From: an uncultured beta proteobacterium
GTDB taxonomy: Bacteria; Pseudomonadota; Gammaproteobacteria; Burkholderiales; Burkholderiaceae
Direction: 5' to 3'
Length of the DNA stretch: 48,237 nt
Assembly (NCBI GenBank): GCA_903846025.1
Contig: CAIMZP010000088.1
Coordinates: 1 to 48,237 of the forward strand
The notes under the pieces are model-generated. The model did not search any database. It saw nothing but the letters and a program-made list of their open reading frames with translations, and was not told where the DNA came from. Shown one piece after another: positions 34,451-43,794 of the stretch; position 1 is the stretch's first letter, and each line of letters begins with the position of its first letter. A program made the position numbers and the translations under genes.

Positions 34451-35605
34451 TTAAGCTTTTGAAACCCAGCGCAAGCCAAAAATTGCCAGTAAAAAGTAAA
34501 GCAGCGGTGGGGTAAGGGCGGTCAGCAGGGATGGCCAAGACCCCAATAGACCTACATTAGAGAAGAGCGAGTTAAAGAGCTGAAAGCTCATACCGAGCAT
34601 GATGCCACCAAAGACCTTAATGCCAACGCCACCAGCACGCACCTTGAGATAGGCGAATGGTAGGGCTAAAGAAAGCATTACAAAAATAGTTAATGGATAA
34701 ATTACCTTTTTCCAAAAAGTAATTAGTTGAAGTTGAGCATCCTGTTTATTCTCTTGTAAGTGAGCAATAAAGCGGCCCAAACTCATAATCGACATTTTTT
34801 CTGGACTTACGAGTAAGACGCTTAAGATCTTTGGCGTTACCTCTGATTCCAGGGTAATGATGGGGTGAGTAAAGGTCTGAGCTGAATAAACGGGATTTAG
34901 TGGGTCGGACTGTTTGGTTTCTGTAAAACGGGTTTCAGTTGCATTATCTAAAATCCAAGTGCCACTTTGATCGAATCGACCAGTTGCGGCAACGCGGATC
35001 GAGAGAAGGTGATAAGCGGCGTCAAACTCATACATCCGAATATTGAAAATTTCATTATCTTTTTCTACTTTCCCCACGTTGACATAACGCACGCCAGGGC
35101 GCACGGGGCCACTTCCATCCTCATCACGCAATCGATCCTTAACCCAGATCCCCGTTTTAAATTGAGATGTATACGATGAGCCTAAGGCCTTCATGCGAAT
35201 TTTTTCAGATAGATTTTCTGTATAAGGTCCAACCCATTCGCTGATCATGAGCGTAAATAAAATGAGCGGCAGCGATATTTTTGCTAGGGTAATAAGCCCA
35301 CGCTTAGCATCTAGGCCCGCAATTCGTAAAATCGTAAATTCGGACTGGCTAGCGAGCATGGCAAATACATAAATGCTACCAATCAAACCGGCAATCGGAA
35401 TAATTTCAGAAATCCGGCTGGGTGCCCTCAGAAGCACATGTAGGAGGGCTAATGGCAGTGTGTAAGCCCCTTTGATCGAGCTGAGCTCACTTAAGATGTC
35501 AAAAAATAAAAAGAGGGCAACCAAGGCAAAGAGAATGAAGCCAAAAGCAGCGTAAATTTGACGAGCTAAATAACGCTCATAAATGTAAGGAAAAATATAC
35601 TTCAT
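34451..35605 (-). CDS. lptG: LPS export ABC transporter permease LptG
   Basis: Inner-membrane permease (384 aa) of the LptB2FG transporter, which extracts LPS from the inner membrane. The N-terminal YIYERYLARQIYAAFGFILFALVALF contains the first helix; three helices before and three after a large periplasmic beta-jellyroll domain (about 125-270) fit the YjgP/YjgQ family. The cytosolic coupling region AMLASQSEFTILRIAGLD is present. It overlaps lptF by 4 bp (ATGA). The lipid A flippase msbA is in the same window but in a separate operon. Confidence 0.93.
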   Translation of the reverse strand: MKYIFPYIYERYLARQIYAAFGFILFALVALFLFFDILSELSSIKGAYTLPLALLHVLLRAPSRISEIIPIAGLIGSIYVFAMLASQSEFTILRIAGLDAKRGLITLAKISLPLILFTLMISEWVGPYTENLSEKIRMKALGSSYTSQFKTGIWVKDRLRDEDGSGPVRPGVRYVNVGKVEKDNEIFNIRMYEFDAAYHLLSIRVAATGRFDQSGTWILDNATETRFTETKQSDPLNPVYSAQTFTHPIITLESEVTPKILSVLLVSPEKMSIMSLGRFIAHLQENKQDAQLQLITFWKKVIYPLTIFVMLSLALPFAYLKVRAGGVGIKVFGGIMLGMSFQLFNSLFSNVGLLGSWPSLLTALTPPLLYFLLAIFGLRWVSKA

Positions 35606-36717
35606 CTTTTAACTAGTGATGCTGGTAATTGACGAAGCCACCATTTTAGTGAAGGGTTGATACGATTCCGAATTAATACAAAGGCAATAATAAGGGCAAG
35701 AAGATGGATGGGCCATACCCCAATAAATGCATCAATCTTCCCTTGAGCAACAAAGTTTTGAGTGAGGTTAAGTAGGTTGCTATAAATTAAATAAATCAAT
35801 ACTGCATAGAACATAGCCGTGTAGTTTCCTAGTCTTGGGTTCACATAAGCCAGGGGTATGGCAATCAGCACAAGACCAAGCGCCATCAGGGGCAGTCCAA
35901 TGCGCCAAAGGAGCTCTGCGCGATTGGGGTTAGTTGCAATAGGGTTGGGATCATTCAATAACTCCATGACGGTTTTTTCTCTATCCCGTGGCGCTGGGTC
36001 CATGGTTTCTTTATTGCGAATATTGGTTGAATATTCCGCAAACTCTAAAATTCTAAAATCTGGTTGCGTTGGAAGGCCTTCATAGCGACGACCATTGTGC
36101 AAAACAATAGATTTTCCACCGCCATCAACATTTTCAATAAACCCAGTTGAGGCTACCGCAACACTGAGGCGTCCATTTTTTGATTCGGCAGCAAAAATAT
36201 TTTTTACTTCTTTTTTATCCACATCTAGTTCTTCAATAAAAAAGACCCGCTCAGCTTTGGCAGATTCCTTAAATTGCCCTGAAGCCACCATGGAGACATC
36301 GCTGCGCTGTTGAAACCGCTGACTGATTAAAGTGGATTCACGATTAGCCCAGGGCCATACGAAAAGTGCAAGAAAAGCAATGATGATGATGAGTGGAGTG
36401 GCAAACCTGAGAATCGGGCCAATCAAGCTGGAAATACTTAGGCCGCTGGCAAACCAAACTATCATTTCCGAATCTTTATACCATCGTACTAAGACGATTA
36501 ATACTGCCACAAACAGAGAGACGGTTAACAAAACTGCCATATAGCCAAGGGTAGCTAGCGCAATTAAAACTAAAGCGTCTTCTGGGTTTACTGCACCGTT
36601 GGCGGCGAATCCCAAAATTCTGATCACAAGAGTGGTAATCATGATGGTAACTAAGACCAAAAAGACGCCACCAGTAGTGAAACTGAGTTCTCGGCGGAGG
36701 GCTTGTTGAAAAATCAT
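35602..36717 (-). CDS. lptF: LPS export ABC transporter permease LptF
   Basis: Partner permease of LptG (371 aa). MIFQQALRRELSFTTGGVFLVLVTIMI is the typical start with helix 1. WYKDSEMIVWFASGLS is the coupling-helix region, the periplasmic jellyroll spans about 125-265, and three C-terminal helices include LLWRIGLPLMALGLVLIAIPLAYVNPR. It is divergent from pepA across 120 bp and overlaps lptG by 4 bp. This lptF/pepA divergence is a common proteobacterial arrangement. Confidence 0.93.
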   Translation of the reverse strand: MIFQQALRRELSFTTGGVFLVLVTIMITTLVIRILGFAANGAVNPEDALVLIALATLGYMAVLLTVSLFVAVLIVLVRWYKDSEMIVWFASGLSISSLIGPILRFATPLIIIIAFLALFVWPWANRESTLISQRFQQRSDVSMVASGQFKESAKAERVFFIEELDVDKKEVKNIFAAESKNGRLSVAVASTGFIENVDGGGKSIVLHNGRRYEGLPTQPDFRILEFAEYSTNIRNKETMDPAPRDREKTVMELLNDPNPIATNPNRAELLWRIGLPLMALGLVLIAIPLAYVNPRLGNYTAMFYAVLIYLIYSNLLNLTQNFVAQGKIDAFIGVWPIHLLALIIAFVLIRNRINPSLKWWLRQLPASLVKR

Positions 36718-36783
36718 GTAATTAAAAGTGGCAGTAAGTGCTTTTGGGTTTGCTAAAGTGGTGAATCCTCATGTCGGAGGATA

Positions 36784-36831
36784 ATGGATAAACATTTATT
36801 TTCCTCCTTGAATCGACTTAAAGCACTTTAA
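36784..36831 (+). CDS. Possible pepA leader ORF (15 aa)
   Basis: ATG at 36784 follows GGAGG (36776-36780) by 3 nt and opens a 15-codon frame, MDKHLFSSLNRLKAL, ending at TAA 6 nt before the pepA ATG. It is in the same frame as pepA. pepA itself lacks a visible Shine-Dalgarno sequence, so translation might reach it by coupling. The GGAGG site is part of two mutually exclusive hairpins (with ATCCTC upstream or TTCCTCC downstream). No conservation data are available, so this is a candidate only. Confidence 0.4.
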   Translation: MDKHLFSSLNRLKAL

Positions 36832-36837
36832 TCCACC

Positions 36838-38439
36838 ATGACAATTCAATTTAGCACCAAGATTTTCTCTCAAGCAGACATAACTAGCCCAAAACTGCTG
36901 AAATCGAGCTTAGCCTTATTGCTAGCTCAAAGCACAGATTGTTTAGTCATGGCCTACACCAAGGCTGATTTAGATGCATTAGCTAGCGCTAAGGCAAAGA
37001 CTGGCCTTTTAGTGGAGTTAGATCAGCTGCTGGGGGGTGCAATAGCCCATGCGAACCTCATTGGTGACTTGGAGGAAAAGCAGGCTTCAGTCTGTATCTT
37101 ACGTGCAGAAAAATCCTGGTTATCTGCAGGCATTAAGTCAAAACGAATCTTATTGGTCAGTTTAGGTGATCTTCATCTTGCTGGTGCTCGTAGCTTGATT
37201 TCTTACTCTAAGCTCGCACGCGCAGCCCTAAAACAACTTAGCGGTGGCTCTATTGAGAGTGCGCTGTGGTTTATTCCTAGTTTTGCATTGGGCCATCGAA
37301 GCGAATTAATTGCCGAAGAAGTGCGCCTCACTATTCAATATGCGGGCGATCAGGCTTATCGTTTTGGCGTGCGTCAGCCAGCTATGAAATTTAAGGCAAA
37401 AGATAAAGCCGATACTTTTGCCAAGTTGATCTTTGCCGGAAATGACGCTTGTTCAAAGGAGCTTAAAGCTGCCGTAGCGGAGGGAACCGCCATGGTCGAA
37501 GGTATGAATCTGGCTAAGGACTTGGGTAACCTTCCTCCTAATGTTTGTACGCCGACTTACCTTGGTAAAGTTGCACAAGGCCTTACTAAAAAAGTCGGCC
37601 TTAAAGTAGAGGTTCTAGGCCGCAAACAAATAGAAGCATTGGGAATGGGTTCGTTTTTATCGGTTGCACAAGGTTCCGACATGCCTCCTCAATTTATTGT
37701 GATGCGTCATCAAGGCGGGAAAATAGGGGATGCTCCGATTGTATTAGTAGGTAAAGGGATTACCTTTGATACAGGCGGTATCTCACTTAAGCCAGGCGAA
37801 GCTATGGATGAGATGAAGTATGACATGTGTGGTGCTGCATCAGTCATTGGCACGATGTATGCCGCTGGTGCAATGAAGTTAAAAAAGAATGTCATTGGCG
37901 TTATTCCTACTTGTGAAAATATGCCTTCGGGACAAGCTACTCGGCCAGGCGATATTGTAAAAAGCATGTCTGGTCAAACAATCGAGATTCTCAATACCGA
38001 TGCGGAAGGACGTCTAATTTTGTGTGATGCGCTAACCTATGTTGAACGATTCAAGCCTAAGCTTGTTATTGATGTAGCAACTCTTACAGGCGCTTGCATC
38101 ATTGCATTAGGTCATGTGCATAGCGGTATTTTTTCAGATGATGAAGGTTTGGTAGATGCTTTGACCAAAGCAGGACATGCCTCCTTAGATACTGTATGGC
38201 GTCTGCCTTTAGACGCTGCTTATCATGAGCAACTAAAATCGAATTTTGCTGATGTTGCTAATATCGGTGGACGTCCAGCTGGTAGCGTCACTGCGGCATG
38301 CTTTTTGTCACGCTTTACTGAAAAATACAAATGGGCACATTTGGATATCGCGGGTACCGCGTGGAAGAGTGGTGTGGCTAAAGGATCTACAGGTCGTCCA
38401 GTGCCGCTCCTGGTGAATTTCTTGCTAGAGCAGAAGTAA
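36838..38439 (+). CDS. pepA: Leucyl aminopeptidase (M17, PepA)
   Basis: Cytosolic dinuclear-metal aminopeptidase (533 aa, somewhat longer than E. coli PepA at 503). The N-terminal domain (about 1-180) is variable. The M17 catalytic domain contains VGKGITFDTGGISLKPG, the KYDMCGAASVIG segment, the signature NTDAEGRL with metal ligands, DVATLTGACIIALG and the final HLDIAGTAWKSG. In E. coli PepA is also a DNA-binding factor in Xer recombination and carAB control. It is divergent from lptF and followed by holC after 35 bp. The lack of an obvious Shine-Dalgarno is odd; see the leader ORF. Confidence 0.96.
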   Translation: MTIQFSTKIFSQADITSPKLLKSSLALLLAQSTDCLVMAYTKADLDALASAKAKTGLLVELDQLLGGAIAHANLIGDLEEKQASVCILRAEKSWLSAGIKSKRILLVSLGDLHLAGARSLISYSKLARAALKQLSGGSIESALWFIPSFALGHRSELIAEEVRLTIQYAGDQAYRFGVRQPAMKFKAKDKADTFAKLIFAGNDACSKELKAAVAEGTAMVEGMNLAKDLGNLPPNVCTPTYLGKVAQGLTKKVGLKVEVLGRKQIEALGMGSFLSVAQGSDMPPQFIVMRHQGGKIGDAPIVLVGKGITFDTGGISLKPGEAMDEMKYDMCGAASVIGTMYAAGAMKLKKNVIGVIPTCENMPSGQATRPGDIVKSMSGQTIEILNTDAEGRLILCDALTYVERFKPKLVIDVATLTGACIIALGHVHSGIFSDDEGLVDALTKAGHASLDTVWRLPLDAAYHEQLKSNFADVANIGGRPAGSVTAACFLSRFTEKYKWAHLDIAGTAWKSGVAKGSTGRPVPLLVNFLLEQK

Positions 38440-38474
38440 ATACCTCATCAAAAAGATAAGCAAGGCAATCATTG

Positions 38475-38939
38475 ATGGCTAGAATTGATTTTCATAGCAA
38501 TGTAAACGATAAGCTTGAATATGCCTGTCGTTTAGCGCGCAAGATTTGGAGCGCGACCGCAGAGGGAGAGCCTGTAAGAAATATTGTGATGGTTGGTGAG
38601 CGGGCTGATCTAAAAAAATTAGATGAATTACTTTGGACGTTTAGTAGCGTTGATTTTTTACCCCATTGTTTTATTGAGGATGATGCGGCAACAGAGACGC
38701 CGATTGTTTTAACGGATGACTTTGCTTCTCCCGCTTTGGCCAAAATTCCCCATGCCGATGTCATGATTCACTTGGGTATGCGGATGCCAAAAGATGTTGC
38801 AACATTGCTCGCACGATTTCCTCGGGTTGTTGAAGTAGTTACGATAAATGAGGCCGAGCGTTTAGCTGGGCGTGATCGCTATAAGGCCTATCGAGATTTA
38901 GGTCATGAACTACACAACTTTGATCAATCTAAAGGCTAA
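38475..38939 (+). CDS. holC: DNA polymerase III subunit chi
   Basis: Chi subunit (154 aa from ATG 38475; the track counts a TTG immediately upstream) linking the clamp loader to [25 protein letters not shown] matches the family N-terminus, with [23 protein letters not shown] and the final [16 protein letters not shown] typical. It lies 35 bp after pepA, a conserved pepA-holC pairing, and 14 bp before lgt. With dnaE it gives two holoenzyme subunits in the window. Confidence 0.93.
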   Translation: MARIDFHSNVNDKLEYACRLARKIWSATAEGEPVRNIVMVGERADLKKLDELLWTFSSVDFLPHCFIEDDAATETPIVLTDDFASPALAKIPHADVMIHLGMRMPKDVATLLARFPRVVEVVTINEAERLAGRDRYKAYRDLGHELHNFDQSKG

Positions 38940-38953
38940 GCCCTTTTCTATTT

Positions 38954-39742
38954 ATGTTAATTCATCCTCAGTTTGATCCAGCTGCCATTCGTATAGGTTC
39001 ATTTGCAATTCATTGGTATGGATTGATGTATCTTTTGGCATTTGCCCAATTTTTATTGCTTGGGCGTTTGCGTATTCGTGCGCCTCAATACCAAACTTTA
39101 GGCTGGACCTACAAGGATCTCGAAGATCTCTTATTCGCTGGAGTTCTGGGGGTAGTGCTCGGTGGTCGACTCGGCTATACCTTGTTCTATATGCCAAGTT
39201 ACTACTTATCTCATCCCTTAGGCATTCTCAAAATTTGGGAGGGTGGCATGTCCTTTCATGGGGGCTTACTAGGTGTACTAATGGCCTTGGCTTGGTTTGC
39301 TCATCAGCGTAAGACATCATTCTTTGTGGTGAGCGATCTAGTAGCCCCCCTAGTTCCTTTTGGATTGGCCTTTGGGCGCTTGGGTAACTTCATTAATGGC
39401 GAGTTATGGGGTAGGCCGACTGATTTACCTTGGGCGATGGTATTTCCAATGGTGGATTCAATCCCGCGTCATCCATCGCAAATCTACCAACTCTTGGGTG
39501 AAGGTGTTTTGTTGGGAATAGTTTTATGGATATATTCCAGTAAGCCAAGGCGGGTTGGTCAAGTTTCTGGGCTTTTTTTGCTCGGTTATGGTTTGTGTCG
39601 TTTCTTGGTTGAATTTGCACGTGAACCAGACGCCTTTTTGGGTCTCTTGGGCTTAGGCTTGTCAATGGGGCAGTGGTTATCTGTACCTATGATCATCTTG
39701 GGTGTTTATTTGCTAAGATTTCCTCAAGGCAAAGCGAAATAG
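38954..39742 (+). CDS. lgt: Phosphatidylglycerol-prolipoprotein diacylglyceryl transferase
   Basis: Inner-membrane enzyme (262 aa) that lipidates the lipobox cysteine of prolipoproteins, including the two lipoproteins at 28.6-29.5 kb. The N-terminal [21 protein letters not shown] is diagnostic, followed by [13 protein letters not shown], the Lgt signature [17 protein letters not shown] and [12 protein letters not shown]. About seven hydrophobic helices are visible. It lies 14 bp after holC and 8 bp before the LysR regulator gene. Confidence 0.96.
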   Translation: MLIHPQFDPAAIRIGSFAIHWYGLMYLLAFAQFLLLGRLRIRAPQYQTLGWTYKDLEDLLFAGVLGVVLGGRLGYTLFYMPSYYLSHPLGILKIWEGGMSFHGGLLGVLMALAWFAHQRKTSFFVVSDLVAPLVPFGLAFGRLGNFINGELWGRPTDLPWAMVFPMVDSIPRHPSQIYQLLGEGVLLGIVLWIYSSKPRRVGQVSGLFLLGYGLCRFLVEFAREPDAFLGLLGLGLSMGQWLSVPMIILGVYLLRFPQGKAK

Positions 39743-39750
39743 CACCCCCC

Positions 39751-40659
39751 ATGCTGAGCGAAGAGGTCACACTTCGAAAATTAGAAATTCTGTGCTCTTT
39801 TGTGAGAACGGGGAGCCTATCAAAAACGGCTGAAGAATTTCAACTCAGCTCAGTCAGTATTCATAAAGCCCTCCACTCCCTTCAGGATGGGATGGGCTGC
39901 CCCCTGTTTGTTAAAGTGGGTCGATTGCTAAAGCCTTTGCCTACGGCCACGTACCTCGCAGAGAGTGCGGCAGATCTAATCATTGATGTTGAGCGTGTTA
40001 TTAAGCGTACTAGAACAAAGGCTGGAATTGAGGAGGGGCAAGTTCGCCTAGGATCCATGTACTCCCTAACGGCCAATATTATTCCCAAATTAATTATGGG
40101 AACCAAGATTCGCAGGCCAGACTTGGATATAGATTTATTTTTGGGCTCAAACGAAGACCTCATGAAAAAACTCGTGGAAGGCAATATTGAGGCAATTGTC
40201 ATGGCATTGCCTCAATATGATTTACCTGACGATATTCAAGTGGTGCCTTTGTTTGAGGATAGGCTTTACTTGGCGTCTCCTAAGAATGAAAGTCTTGGAC
40301 CGCAACGTATCGATCTTGCTGATTTTCAAGAGGAAAAATTCCTTACTTTGTTAGATGGCTTTGCTACCACCTCAGGTTTTTATGACGTTTTTAAATTAGC
40401 GGGCTTTAAGCCAAAGGTTGTCATGAAAGTCAGTGATATTTTTTCTTTAATGAATATGGTGGCCAGCGGAATGGGTCGAACGTTGTTGCCAGGGCGCGTG
40501 AAAGATCTGATGGGAGATGCGATTGCTTTTACCCCTTTATTGGCCAAGTATGAATTGACTCAGCAGATTGCGCTAATGTATCTCAAAGCTAATGAAGCCA
40601 ATCCTAATATATTAGCTTTGGCAGCGGAAGCCCGCATGCTGCATCGCAATAATCAATAA
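39751..40659 (+). CDS. LysR-type regulator, probable malonate regulator (MdcR-like)
   Basis: A 302-aa LysR-type regulator from ATG 39751; the track ORF starts 26 codons earlier inside lgt, which is not family-like. The helix-turn-helix SLSKTAEEFQLSSVSIHKALHSLQ is at about residues 18-41. The effector domain starts near QVRLGSMYSLTANIIPKL. It lies 145 bp upstream of the malonyl-CoA decarboxylase gene on the same strand, with a perfect ATTAAC-N5-GTTAAT dyad between. It therefore most likely controls the malonate genes; the MdcR resemblance is from memory and not verified. Confidence 0.8.
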   Translation: MLSEEVTLRKLEILCSFVRTGSLSKTAEEFQLSSVSIHKALHSLQDGMGCPLFVKVGRLLKPLPTATYLAESAADLIIDVERVIKRTRTKAGIEEGQVRLGSMYSLTANIIPKLIMGTKIRRPDLDIDLFLGSNEDLMKKLVEGNIEAIVMALPQYDLPDDIQVVPLFEDRLYLASPKNESLGPQRIDLADFQEEKFLTLLDGFATTSGFYDVFKLAGFKPKVVMKVSDIFSLMNMVASGMGRTLLPGRVKDLMGDAIAFTPLLAKYELTQQIALMYLKANEANPNILALAAEARMLHRNNQ

Positions 40660-40685
40660 TTTAGCTAAGACCACATTTTCTATCC

Positions 40686-40702
40686 ATTAACCTATAGTTA
40701 AT
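40686..40702. promoter_or_regulatory. LysR-type dyad upstream of the malonate operon
   Basis: ATTAACCTATAGTTAAT is a perfect 6-bp inverted repeat with 5-bp spacer and fits the LysR T-N11-A rule. A further half-site ATTAAC at 40748-40753 lies nearer the malonyl-CoA decarboxylase gene. It is the likely site of the LysR protein encoded just upstream. Confidence 0.6.
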
Positions 40703-40804
40703 GATAAGTCGTTTAACTTAATTGATTTTGCATGGGTATCTCTATACATTAACAATAAAGAAATACCTCCATTCTGGTTTTCCCGTTTCAGTGAGAGATA
40801 AAAA

Positions 40805-42106
40805 ATGCTTGAAAAGTTAGCCAAAGCCCGTAATTTGTCTAAGGCAAATAACGCAATCAAGCGCTTAATCTCTGAGCGTGGCGAATCCAATGCCATTAGC
40901 ATGGCTGACGATGTGGTGACAAACTATCGTAAATTAAGCAAAGACCAGCACATCCAATTCTTTGGTTTTATTTTTGAAAAGTTAAATCCCAATGCAGATG
41001 CAGTAATGAAGGCTGCCCAAAGTTATGCTGCCGAAGCTAATGCCCGTAACTATGTCCATCTGCAACGTGTTGTTGAAGCCCCACGCCAGGAATTATTTCG
41101 TCGCCTGAATCGCGCAAGTCAGGGAACTGCGGCCGTAGTGGAGATGCGCCGTGATCTGTTGCAAATTCTAGATAAAAAACCAGAGTTCACGGCAGTGGAC
41201 TTTGATATGAGGCATCTACTGTCTTCTTGGTTTAATCCGGGATTTTTGAAGATGCATCAGGTTGACTGGAAATCTCCTGCAGAAGTGCTAGAAAAGTTAA
41301 TTCAACATGAGGCGGTGCATGCGATTGATGGTTGGGATGATCTTCGTCGACGCCTACAGCCTGATCGTCGTTGCTTTGCATTTTTTCATCCTCAATTGCC
41401 TAATGAGCCATTGATCTTCGTTGAGGTGGCTTTGCTGCCTGAAATTCCTTCGGTGATTGCTCCACTAGTAGACAAGAAGGCAGAAACTGTAGAGCAGGTA
41501 TCTCAGTTTAAGGTTGCCGCTTTTTATTCCATAAGCAACTGTGAGCCTGGTTTACGTGGTGTTTCCATGGGGAATTTTTTGATCAAGCGAGTTGCAAAAG
41601 AATTGCAGGCGGAATTCCCTAGCCTGAAAACATTTATTACACTTTCCCCGGTTCCTGGTTTCATCGACTGGGTTGCGGCAGGTGCCAACTTGGGTGATGC
41701 GGCTTCAGAAAAATTGAAGCCACCCGTTAAAGTCGCCCGTGAACAGGCCTTAGCCACTTTAGATTTGGCAACGCGATCCTGGAGTGAGCGCCTGAGTGGC
41801 GGCTGGCACCCTGATCAGGCAAGTCAAAAAGAAAAAGATGCTTTGCTTTGTCTTGTAAGCATCTATTTAGCATTGGGCTCAACGGGTCGACAAGGCAATC
41901 CAGTGGCGAAGTTTCACCTGGGTAATGGCGCAAAATTACATCAAATTAATTGGGCTGGAGATCTTTCGCGGAAAGGATTGCGTCAATCGGCTGGACTCAT
42001 GGTCAATTACTTGTATGACCTGGGATCTGTTGAGGAAAATCACGAGCGTTTTGCTAATGGTGAGGCTATGTATTCCCGCGCCGTTTCTAAATTGATGACT
42101 ATCTAA
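40805..42106 (+). CDS. matA: Malonyl-CoA decarboxylase
   Basis: Converts malonyl-CoA to acetyl-CoA and CO2. The 433-aa protein has the helical N-terminal oligomerisation domain (about 1-140) and the GNAT-like catalytic domain. Family segments include LIQHEAVHAIDGWDDLRRRL, DRRCFAFFHPQLPNEPLIFV, FYSISNCEPGLRGVSMGNFLIK, and the catalytic TFITLSPVPGF. It has a start preceded by GAGAGATAAAAA and is followed after 133 bp by the TRAP transporter genes and the malonyl-CoA synthetase gene, matching the matPQMAB type of malonate locus. Confidence 0.95.
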   Translation: MLEKLAKARNLSKANNAIKRLISERGESNAISMADDVVTNYRKLSKDQHIQFFGFIFEKLNPNADAVMKAAQSYAAEANARNYVHLQRVVEAPRQELFRRLNRASQGTAAVVEMRRDLLQILDKKPEFTAVDFDMRHLLSSWFNPGFLKMHQVDWKSPAEVLEKLIQHEAVHAIDGWDDLRRRLQPDRRCFAFFHPQLPNEPLIFVEVALLPEIPSVIAPLVDKKAETVEQVSQFKVAAFYSISNCEPGLRGVSMGNFLIKRVAKELQAEFPSLKTFITLSPVPGFIDWVAAGANLGDAASEKLKPPVKVAREQALATLDLATRSWSERLSGGWHPDQASQKEKDALLCLVSIYLALGSTGRQGNPVAKFHLGNGAKLHQINWAGDLSRKGLRQSAGLMVNYLYDLGSVEENHERFANGEAMYSRAVSKLMTI

Positions 42107-42192
42107 ATTACGTGATTAGGGTTTATCTCTATAGGTTGAGCTTAGTAGATTAGGGATTAAAATCTTACGGTTGTGAATGCGCAATCCATCGA

Positions 42193-42221
42193 TTGCTTGT
42201 AAGTTGATATAAATATATAAA
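42193..42221 (+). promoter_or_regulatory. Predicted promoter of the TRAP transporter genes
   Basis: TTGCTT and TATAAA with a 17-bp spacer lie directly before the AGGAGATC ribosome binding site of the substrate-binding protein gene. This suggests a second promoter inside the malonate locus, as expected for a highly expressed binding protein. Motif-level evidence only. Confidence 0.5.
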
Positions 42222-42239
42222 AAATATTAGGAGATCAAA

Positions 42240-43274
42240 ATGACAGACTCAGAACAAGTTAGCCAATTACGCCGTCAATTATTGCTGGGTGCAGCGGGCG
42301 CGTCTCTTGCTGGATACAACTTACCCACCTGGGCGCAAGACAGCTCAAAAAGTTTGAAAATTTCCCATCAGTTTCCTAGCGGAACAGATTTCCGAGATCG
42401 TCTCTGTAAAAAGTTTGCAGATGAGGTCACCAAAAGAACTAAGGGCGCATTGAAGTTTGACGTGTACCCACAGTCTTCCTTAATGAAGACGAATGCGCAA
42501 TTTAGCGCCTTACGTAAAGGCGCGCTTGACTTCAGTTTTTATCCTATGCCATATGCCGGCGGAGAAGTTGTAGAGGCGAATATTGGTTTGATGCCAGCTT
42601 TGGTGACCAGTTACGAGCAAGGCGCGCGCTGGAAGAATGCTGAAGTAGGCAAGATCCTCAATAAGGTGATGGAATCAAAGGGTATCGTTATTGTGAGTTG
42701 GGTGTGGCAGGCAGGTGGCGTGGCAACACGCTCTGGTCCAATTATTGTTCCTGATGACATCAAAGGTGTAAAGGTGCGCGGGGGCAGTCGCGAATTTGAT
42801 GCCATGTTAAAGGCTGCAGGCGGTTCCGTGATGACATCTATTCCTTCTAATGAAATCTATCAAGCAGTTCAAACAGGCTCTTTAGAGGCAGCCTATACAT
42901 CTTCAGCTAGCTTAATGTCATTTAAGCTAGCTGAGCTCACTAAAAACTTTACCTCGGCTAAAAACAAATCCTACTGGTATATGTTGGAGCCACTCATGAT
43001 GTCAAAGACTATTTTTGATTCATTGCCTGCAAATCAGCGCGATATCATTATGGCCGTTGGTGCGGATATGGAAAAGTTTGGCACAGAACAGGCTAAGTTA
43101 GATGATATTGATGCATCTATCGCATTTGCCAAAGCGGGTAATAAAGTATTTGAGTTGGATGCGTCGGCTATAGAAAAATGGAAGGCCGTTGCTAAATCCT
43201 CTGCATGGAAAGAGTTTTCAGATCGTAACGAAACTTGCGCTGCAATGATGCGCTCCGCTGAAAAACTTTCATAA
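42240..43274 (+). CDS. TRAP transporter substrate-binding protein (DctP family), probable malonate
   Basis: Periplasmic binding protein (344 aa) that captures the substrate for a TRAP transporter. The N-terminus has LRRQLLLGAAGASLAGYNLPTWAQ, a signal peptide with twin arginines (possible Tat). DctP-family segments are SLKISHQFPSGTDFRDRL, FDVYPQSSLM, GVATRSGPIIVPDDIKGVKVRGG (binding-site Arg region) and the SIPSNEIYQAVQTGSLEAAY region. It has a good AGGAGATC ribosome binding site and its own candidate promoter. Location between malonyl-CoA decarboxylase and synthetase suggests malonate. Confidence 0.88.
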   Translation: MTDSEQVSQLRRQLLLGAAGASLAGYNLPTWAQDSSKSLKISHQFPSGTDFRDRLCKKFADEVTKRTKGALKFDVYPQSSLMKTNAQFSALRKGALDFSFYPMPYAGGEVVEANIGLMPALVTSYEQGARWKNAEVGKILNKVMESKGIVIVSWVWQAGGVATRSGPIIVPDDIKGVKVRGGSREFDAMLKAAGGSVMTSIPSNEIYQAVQTGSLEAAYTSSASLMSFKLAELTKNFTSAKNKSYWYMLEPLMMSKTIFDSLPANQRDIIMAVGADMEKFGTEQAKLDDIDASIAFAKAGNKVFELDASAIEKWKAVAKSSAWKEFSDRNETCAAMMRSAEKLS

Positions 43275-43275
43275 G

Positions 43276-43794
43276 ATGATGAACCTTCTACGAACCGCTG
43301 ACAAATGGATGTCCGCACTCAATAAATTTATCGTTCTCTTGGGGGCTATTGCGCTCATGGCGGCTGCACTGATTTTGAGTTATAGCGTCATGTCTCGTGG
43401 TTTATTCCATATGGCTAATGACTGGCAAGATGAGGCTGCCTTATTTTGCTTGGTGGGCGTTACCTTTCTTTGTAGCTCATATGTGCAAGAAAAGCGTGGC
43501 CATATTGGAATTTCTGCGATTGAAGGTCTCTTACCTCATGGAGTTAATCGTGTTCGCAGAGTTGTGATTGATGTTATTTCCTGCGCATTCTTTGCTTTCT
43601 TTTCAGTGAAGACTTGGGATTTATTGGTAGAGGCTTGGGTAGATGGCCAGGTAACGAATTCCACTTGGGCCCCATCCCTTTGGATACCCTATGCCATGAT
43701 GTTTGCTGGGATGGGTTTATTAACTGTCCAGCTTTTTTTACAAATTTTTATCAGAAAAGACGCGGTCTCTAATCTAGTTAGCGGGGGCCATTGA
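43276..43794 (+). CDS. TRAP transporter small permease (DctQ family)
   Basis: Small membrane subunit (172 aa) with four predicted helices (about 15-38, 47-67, 90-110, 132-155). WQDEAALFCLVGVTFLCSSYVQEKRGHIGI is the typical DctQ signature region. It starts 1 bp after the DctP stop and overlaps dctM by 4 bp. It associates with DctM in the inner membrane to support Na+-driven uptake. Confidence 0.88.
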   Translation: MMNLLRTADKWMSALNKFIVLLGAIALMAAALILSYSVMSRGLFHMANDWQDEAALFCLVGVTFLCSSYVQEKRGHIGISAIEGLLPHGVNRVRRVVIDVISCAFFAFFSVKTWDLLVEAWVDGQVTNSTWAPSLWIPYAMMFAGMGLLTVQLFLQIFIRKDAVSNLVSGGH

